Position numbers and translations under genes: made by a program
The notes under the pieces: model-generated
Database searches by the model: none
The model's input: only the letters and a program-made list of their open reading frames with translations
Told to the model about the DNA's origin: nothing
From: Ramlibacter pinisoli
Lineage (GTDB): Bacteria > Pseudomonadota > Gammaproteobacteria > Burkholderiales > Burkholderiaceae_C
Assembly (NCBI RefSeq): GCF_009758015.1
Contig: NZ_WSEL01000009.1
Location: forward strand, 1,723,501-1,787,500
Direction: 5' to 3'
DNA length: 64,000 bases
In this document: positions 62,262 to 64,000 of the stretch, one piece after another
Layout: the number at the start of each line of letters is the position of its first letter
Position numbering within the stretch: the first letter of the stretch is position 1

Positions 62262-63383
62262 TCAGGAATTCCGTCGTGGGTCGGTCCCCTGGAACCATGG
62301 GCCGGTGATCGGCAGCTTCCAGGGCGAATAGCCCTCGCCCTCGTAGGCGGCGGGACCGTGCTTGAAGTGCCTGGCCGCCTTCAGGCTCTCGACGGCAGGC
62401 AGGTTGGGGTCGTAGAAGGCGCCCGCCTGCGGGCGCGGGCCGGCCTTGGACACGTGGCCGAAGGCGGTGACGCCGAGCAGCCGCTCGAGCAGCCACACGC
62501 ACTCGACCAGCTTGTCCATGTCGACGCCGGTCGGAATGCCCATGCCTTCGAGCATGTGCAGGAAGTCTTCCGTCGCCACCATGCCGGAGGCCATGCCGTT
62601 GCCGCAGTACTGGCCGCCGCCCAGTCCTCCGAGCGTGCCGTCGACCAGGACGGTGTCCGACGCGTCCAGCGTGCGCAGCGCGGCGTACAGCGACGGCAGC
62701 GCCATGCCCCGGGCGTCATGCATGTGCAGGTGGAACTGCCGGACCTGCGGCCAGCGGCGCTTGATCTCCTGCAGGTCCTGCTCCATCTCGTGCGGCAGGC
62801 ACCAGCTCTGCGAATCGTGCAGGCCGATCTCCGCCACCTCGAGGCCGGCGGCGCGCAGCAGGTCGATCTGGCGCGCCAGCATGGACAGGCGGTACTCCTG
62901 GCTGAACTTGCCGAGGAAGTTGGACCCCCAGGCCGAGTAGATGGCCACCCGCGCCTGGGTGATGCCGCGCGCCTTCGCGTCGGCGATGGTCTCGGGCCAG
63001 GCCTGCATGGCCTGCTCGATGGACCGGTTGACGTTGCGGCGCTGGTGCACGTCGCAGATGTCGACGAACAGGGTGCACAGCTCGTCCTCGACCGTCAGCG
63101 GCGGCGAGAACTGGGCGGCGATCTTGCGCGCCTTGGCCGTGTGGGCGAACGTCAGGTAGCTGACGCCGGGCACCGGCCGGAAGGAGCGCAGCAGTTCCTC
63201 GAACACCGCCATCTGCGGCACGTAGCGCGGGCTGACGAACGCGCCCACGCTGATGCGCTTGAGGCCGGTGGCCGACAGCGCCTCGATCAGCTCGACGCGC
63301 GCGGACAGCGGGATCTTCGGGTCGGCGATGCCGAAGCCTTCGCGGACGATCTCTTCGCTGTAGATGACGGTCGGCCAGTTCAC
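62262..63383 (-). CDS. HMG-CoA lyase-like (DRE-TIM) enzyme
   Basis: 373 residues if started at GTG 63383. 'YSEEIVREGFGIADPKIPLS' (divergent DRE-type motif REG), 'QFHLHMHDARGMALPSLYAAL' with the metal His pair, and 'VDGTLGGLGGGQYCGNGMAS' resemble HMG-CoA lyase. TTG codons at 63410 and 63452 are alternative starts, but a good promoter covers them, placing the transcript start near 63414. The family cleaves or joins acyl-CoAs by aldol chemistry. The substrate is not clear because the REG motif departs from canonical HMGL. Confidence 0.85.
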   Translation of the reverse strand: MNWPTVIYSEEIVREGFGIADPKIPLSARVELIEALSATGLKRISVGAFVSPRYVPQMAVFEELLRSFRPVPGVSYLTFAHTAKARKIAAQFSPPLTVEDELCTLFVDICDVHQRRNVNRSIEQAMQAWPETIADAKARGITQARVAIYSAWGSNFLGKFSQEYRLSMLARQIDLLRAAGLEVAEIGLHDSQSWCLPHEMEQDLQEIKRRWPQVRQFHLHMHDARGMALPSLYAALRTLDASDTVLVDGTLGGLGGGQYCGNGMASGMVATEDFLHMLEGMGIPTGVDMDKLVECVWLLERLLGVTAFGHVSKAGPRPQAGAFYDPNLPAVESLKAARHFKHGPAAYEGEGYSPWKLPITGPWFQGTDPRRNS

Positions 63384-63408
63384 GGGGGTGGTTCCGGGCA
63401 GGTTTTTC

Positions 63409-63454
63409 AATTGTCTACCTATTATGGCGAGGCCGCCTAAATAGTCAACCAATT
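63409..63454 (-). promoter_or_regulatory. Sigma70-like promoter inside an inverted repeat
   Basis: On the minus strand TTGACT (63448-63443) and CATAAT (63426-63421) are 16 bases apart. The same DNA forms an imperfect inverted repeat: AATTGTCTACCTATTATGG (63409-63427) and CCTAAATAGTCAACCAATT (63436-63454) match at 13 of 19 positions around an 8-base centre. It is AT-rich against a GC-rich background, so it is likely a regulated promoter of the lyase-to-Bug operon. Confidence 0.6.
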
Positions 63455-63467
63455 AAGCCAAAGCACA

Positions 63468-64000
63468 TCAGGAGCCGATGACCTTCAGCGCCTGCAACCG
63501 CGCGAACTCCTCCTCGCCGACGCCCAGCTCCTCGCGCAGGACGCGCCGGGTCGACTCGCCGAGGTGCTCGCCCGGCCAGCGGACGGCGGCCGGCATCCCG
63601 GCCATGCGCGGCAGTGGCGCGGGCATGCAGACATCACCCTCGCCATGGTCCGGCACGTCCAGGAAGTTGCCGCGTGCCAGCACCTGCGGATGCGTCATCA
63701 CGTCCTCGATGCTCTGGATCTTCACGGCCGGCACGTCGGCGGCCTGCAGTTGCGCGAGGGCGTCGTCCGTGTTGCGCGCGAGCAGCCACTGGTTGATGGC
63801 CCCGTCCAGCAGCGGGCGGTGCGCAACCCGATCCTTGTTCTGGCGGAACTGCTCCGACTCGGCCATGTCGGGACGGCCCACCGCGTGCATCAGGCGCCGG
63901 AACACCGTGTCGCCGGTGCCGCTGATGAAGATCCATTCGCCGCTCCCGGTCCGGTAGGAGCCGCCCGGGGACACGTAGTCGGGGGTGTTGCCCGTGCGCT
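63468..64000 (-). CDS. Family III CoA transferase, 3' part (start beyond window)
   Basis: The C-terminal 177 residues of a CaiB/BaiF protein; the frame stays open to the window end, and 'NTPDYVSPGGSYRTGSGEWI' continues upstream of the first visible start codon. 'FRRLMHAVGRPDMAESEQFR', 'LQAADVPAVKIQSIEDVMTHP' and 'PRMAGMPAAVRWPGEHLGES' are the small-domain and C-terminal signatures. The catalytic Asp lies outside. It precedes the lyase promoter, and its stop is 14 bases from the promoter repeat, so it is a separate or read-through unit. Confidence 0.9.
   Translation of the reverse strand, partial: RTGNTPDYVSPGGSYRTGSGEWIFISGTGDTVFRRLMHAVGRPDMAESEQFRQNKDRVAHRPLLDGAINQWLLARNTDDALAQLQAADVPAVKIQSIEDVMTHPQVLARGNFLDVPDHGEGDVCMPAPLPRMAGMPAAVRWPGEHLGESTRRVLREELGVGEEEFARLQALKVIGS

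Overview
The window is 64 kb of GC-rich DNA (roughly 70% by eye) with short operons, many genes overlapping by ATGA, and almost no spacer DNA; no gene-free stretch exceeds about 130 bases. The defining signal is 14 genes for Bug/TctC-type periplasmic solute-binding receptors and no TctA or TctB membrane gene. Together with five family III CoA transferase/racemase genes and nine transcription regulators, this points to a betaproteobacterium of the Burkholderiales, most likely Comamonadaceae-like (Variovorax/Ramlibacter/Polaromonas type). That placement is inference from gene content. I see no rRNA, tRNA, insertion sequence, phage gene or CRISPR array. The whole window reads as a chromosomal catabolic island for organic acids, aromatics and sugar acids.

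Layout. 1-2.3 kb: end of a Bug gene, an alpha-methylacyl-CoA racemase-type enzyme and a FadR-type regulator. 2.4-9.9 kb: a minus-strand operon of SDR, TRAP transporter (DctP-DctQ-DctM), split transketolase (N and C subunits) and a complete transketolase, with a divergent LysR gene. 10.9-20.9 kb: a nine-gene minus-strand operon with UbiX, a three-subunit molybdenum hydroxylase, a crotonase, two Bug receptors, a UbiD decarboxylase and an alpha/beta hydrolase. Its content resembles furan-carboxylate (hmf) catabolism. A LysR gene precedes it and is flanked by two near-identical palindromes. 21.9-26.8 kb: homogentisate module (Bug, FAD hydroxylase, HmgA, FahA) with a divergent LysR gene. 27.8-35.4 kb: sugar-diacid region, with a D-tartrate dehydratase and Bug under a HutC-type GntR, and a galactarate/talarate dehydratase with Bug, RraA-like and SnoaL-like proteins under a LacI repressor whose two operators are visible.

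35.5-40.1 kb: a 2-oxoglutarate dioxygenase, Bug and Baeyer-Villiger-type monooxygenase operon with a divergent AraC regulator. 40.2-44.3 kb: CoA transferase, CitE-like lyase and two Bug genes. 44.3-50 kb: two D-2-hydroxyacid dehydrogenases, an RraA-like aldolase, Bug and a lactonase-like amidohydrolase, with a divergent LysR. 50-52.3 kb: IclR regulator divergent from an FMN alpha-hydroxyacid dehydrogenase that is preceded by a coupled 29-codon leader ORF. 52.3-64 kb: a long minus-strand run with CoA transferase, Bug, a TPP enzyme, three tandem Bug genes, a second racemase-type enzyme, thioesterase, acyl-CoA dehydrogenase, HMG-CoA-lyase-like enzyme and a CoA transferase cut by the window edge.

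The recurring unit is one periplasmic receptor plus a few enzymes plus one dedicated regulator. The receptors probably either feed a shared TctAB permease encoded elsewhere or act as ligand sensors.
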